NCBI GenBank assembly: GCA_946482375.1
Contig: CAMLRH010000090.1
Span: 1 to 9,362 of the forward strand
Origin: an uncultured Caulobacteraceae bacterium
Lineage (GTDB): Bacteria > Pseudomonadota > Alphaproteobacteria > Caulobacterales > Caulobacteraceae
Direction of reading: 5' to 3'
DNA: 9,362 bases
Positions 9,002 through 9,362 of this stretch are shown here, in pieces. The position numbers and the translations under genes were made by a program. The notes under the pieces are model-generated. The model made no database searches, was not told where the DNA came from, and saw only the letters and a list, made by a program, of their open reading frames with translations. Each line of letters opens with the position of its first letter. The first letter of the stretch is position 1.

Positions 9002-9362
9002 GCGACCAGTCGACCATTCCCGCCGCTCAGCCCGCCTCGGTTCGCGCGGAGGCCGCGGCCTGGGTCGCGCGCCTGCAGGGTCCGGAGCGCAACGCCGCGA
9101 CCGAAAGGGATTTCCGCCGCTGGATCGAGGCCGATTCGGCGCATGCCGCCGCCTTCGACCGCGCCACCCAGATCTGGGAAGGCATCGGCGGCGCGGCGGC
9201 CGGCATGACGGTCGGGCCGGGCCTGCGCGCACGGCGGGCGGCGATGGCGCGGGTGGCGGCCTCCGTGACCGCGGTGGTCCTGCTCGCCGGCGCCGGGGGC
9301 TGGCTGGCTCTGCGCGACCCGACCTATGTGACGCAGGTCGGCGAGCAACGCAGTGTGCGGCT
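8998..9362 (+). CDS. FecR-type anti-sigma regulator, 3'-truncated by the window end
   Basis: This is the partner regulator of the sigma factor at 8522. GTG at 8998 is chosen because it overlaps that gene's TGA by four bases (GTGA) and follows GGAGGGG at 8989-8995. No nearby ATG precedes the conserved region. The 121 visible residues contain the DUF4880-type sigma-binding region at about 18-64 (AAAWVARLQGPERNAATERDF, RRWIEADSAHAAAFDRATQIW). A membrane helix follows at about 86-105 (VAASVTAVVLLAGAGGWLAL), and then the first strand of the FecR domain (YVTQVGEQRSVR). The rest lies outside the window, where an STN-containing receptor gene would be expected next. Confidence 0.9.
   Translation, partial: MSDQSTIPAAQPASVRAEAAAWVARLQGPERNAATERDFRRWIEADSAHAAAFDRATQIWEGIGGAAAGMTVGPGLRARRAAMARVAASVTAVVLLAGAGGWLALRDPTYVTQVGEQRSVR

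Overview
The window is GC-rich, tightly packed DNA with all genes on the + strand. It consists of consecutive cassettes for FecI-type ECF sigma factor, FecR-type anti-sigma regulator and TonB-dependent outer-membrane receptor (TBDR). The high GC content, the many related receptors, the STN signalling domain and an AHA|Q signal-peptide site suggest an alphaproteobacterium of the Caulobacterales, Hyphomonadales or Sphingomonadales type. That is an inference from style, not a proven taxon.

Layout: (1) 1-3255 is the 3' part of a first TBDR. Its signal peptide, STN and plug domains lie before the window. Its barrel reaches 2193, and it then continues without a stop into about 353 further residues that look like a second, different outer-membrane beta-barrel. 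(2) 3256-3437 holds a hairpin, a strong intrinsic terminator and a promoter-like region. (3) About 3438-3908 is an ECF sigma gene cut by an amber codon inside the sigma-4 recognition helix. Its lost 23-codon tail still runs in frame to a TGA that overlaps the next start. (4) 3977-4948 is a complete fecR-like gene. (5) 4949-5044 is a 96-nt leader with a hairpin. (6) 5045-8383 is a complete transducer-type TBDR of 1112 residues, closely related to the first receptor. (7) 8384-8521 holds a second strong terminator and a promoter region resembling that of the first sigma gene. (8) 8522-9001 is an intact ECF sigma gene. (9) 8998 to the end is the start of a second fecR-like gene (GTG start), cut by the window edge.

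The expected working logic is that of known Fec/Fox-type cell-surface signalling. A receptor binds its ligand, its periplasmic STN domain signals to the C-terminal part of FecR in the inner membrane, and FecR releases or activates its sigma factor, which transcribes the receptor gene. The substrates cannot be read from the sequence. 'fecI/fecR' names the protein family here, not ferric citrate.

The most notable points are the apparent two-barrel receptor fusion, the broken sigma gene in an otherwise intact cassette, and the near-identical sigma promoter regions. Each of those promoters is followed by a 20-21 nt run of perfect purine/pyrimidine alternation.
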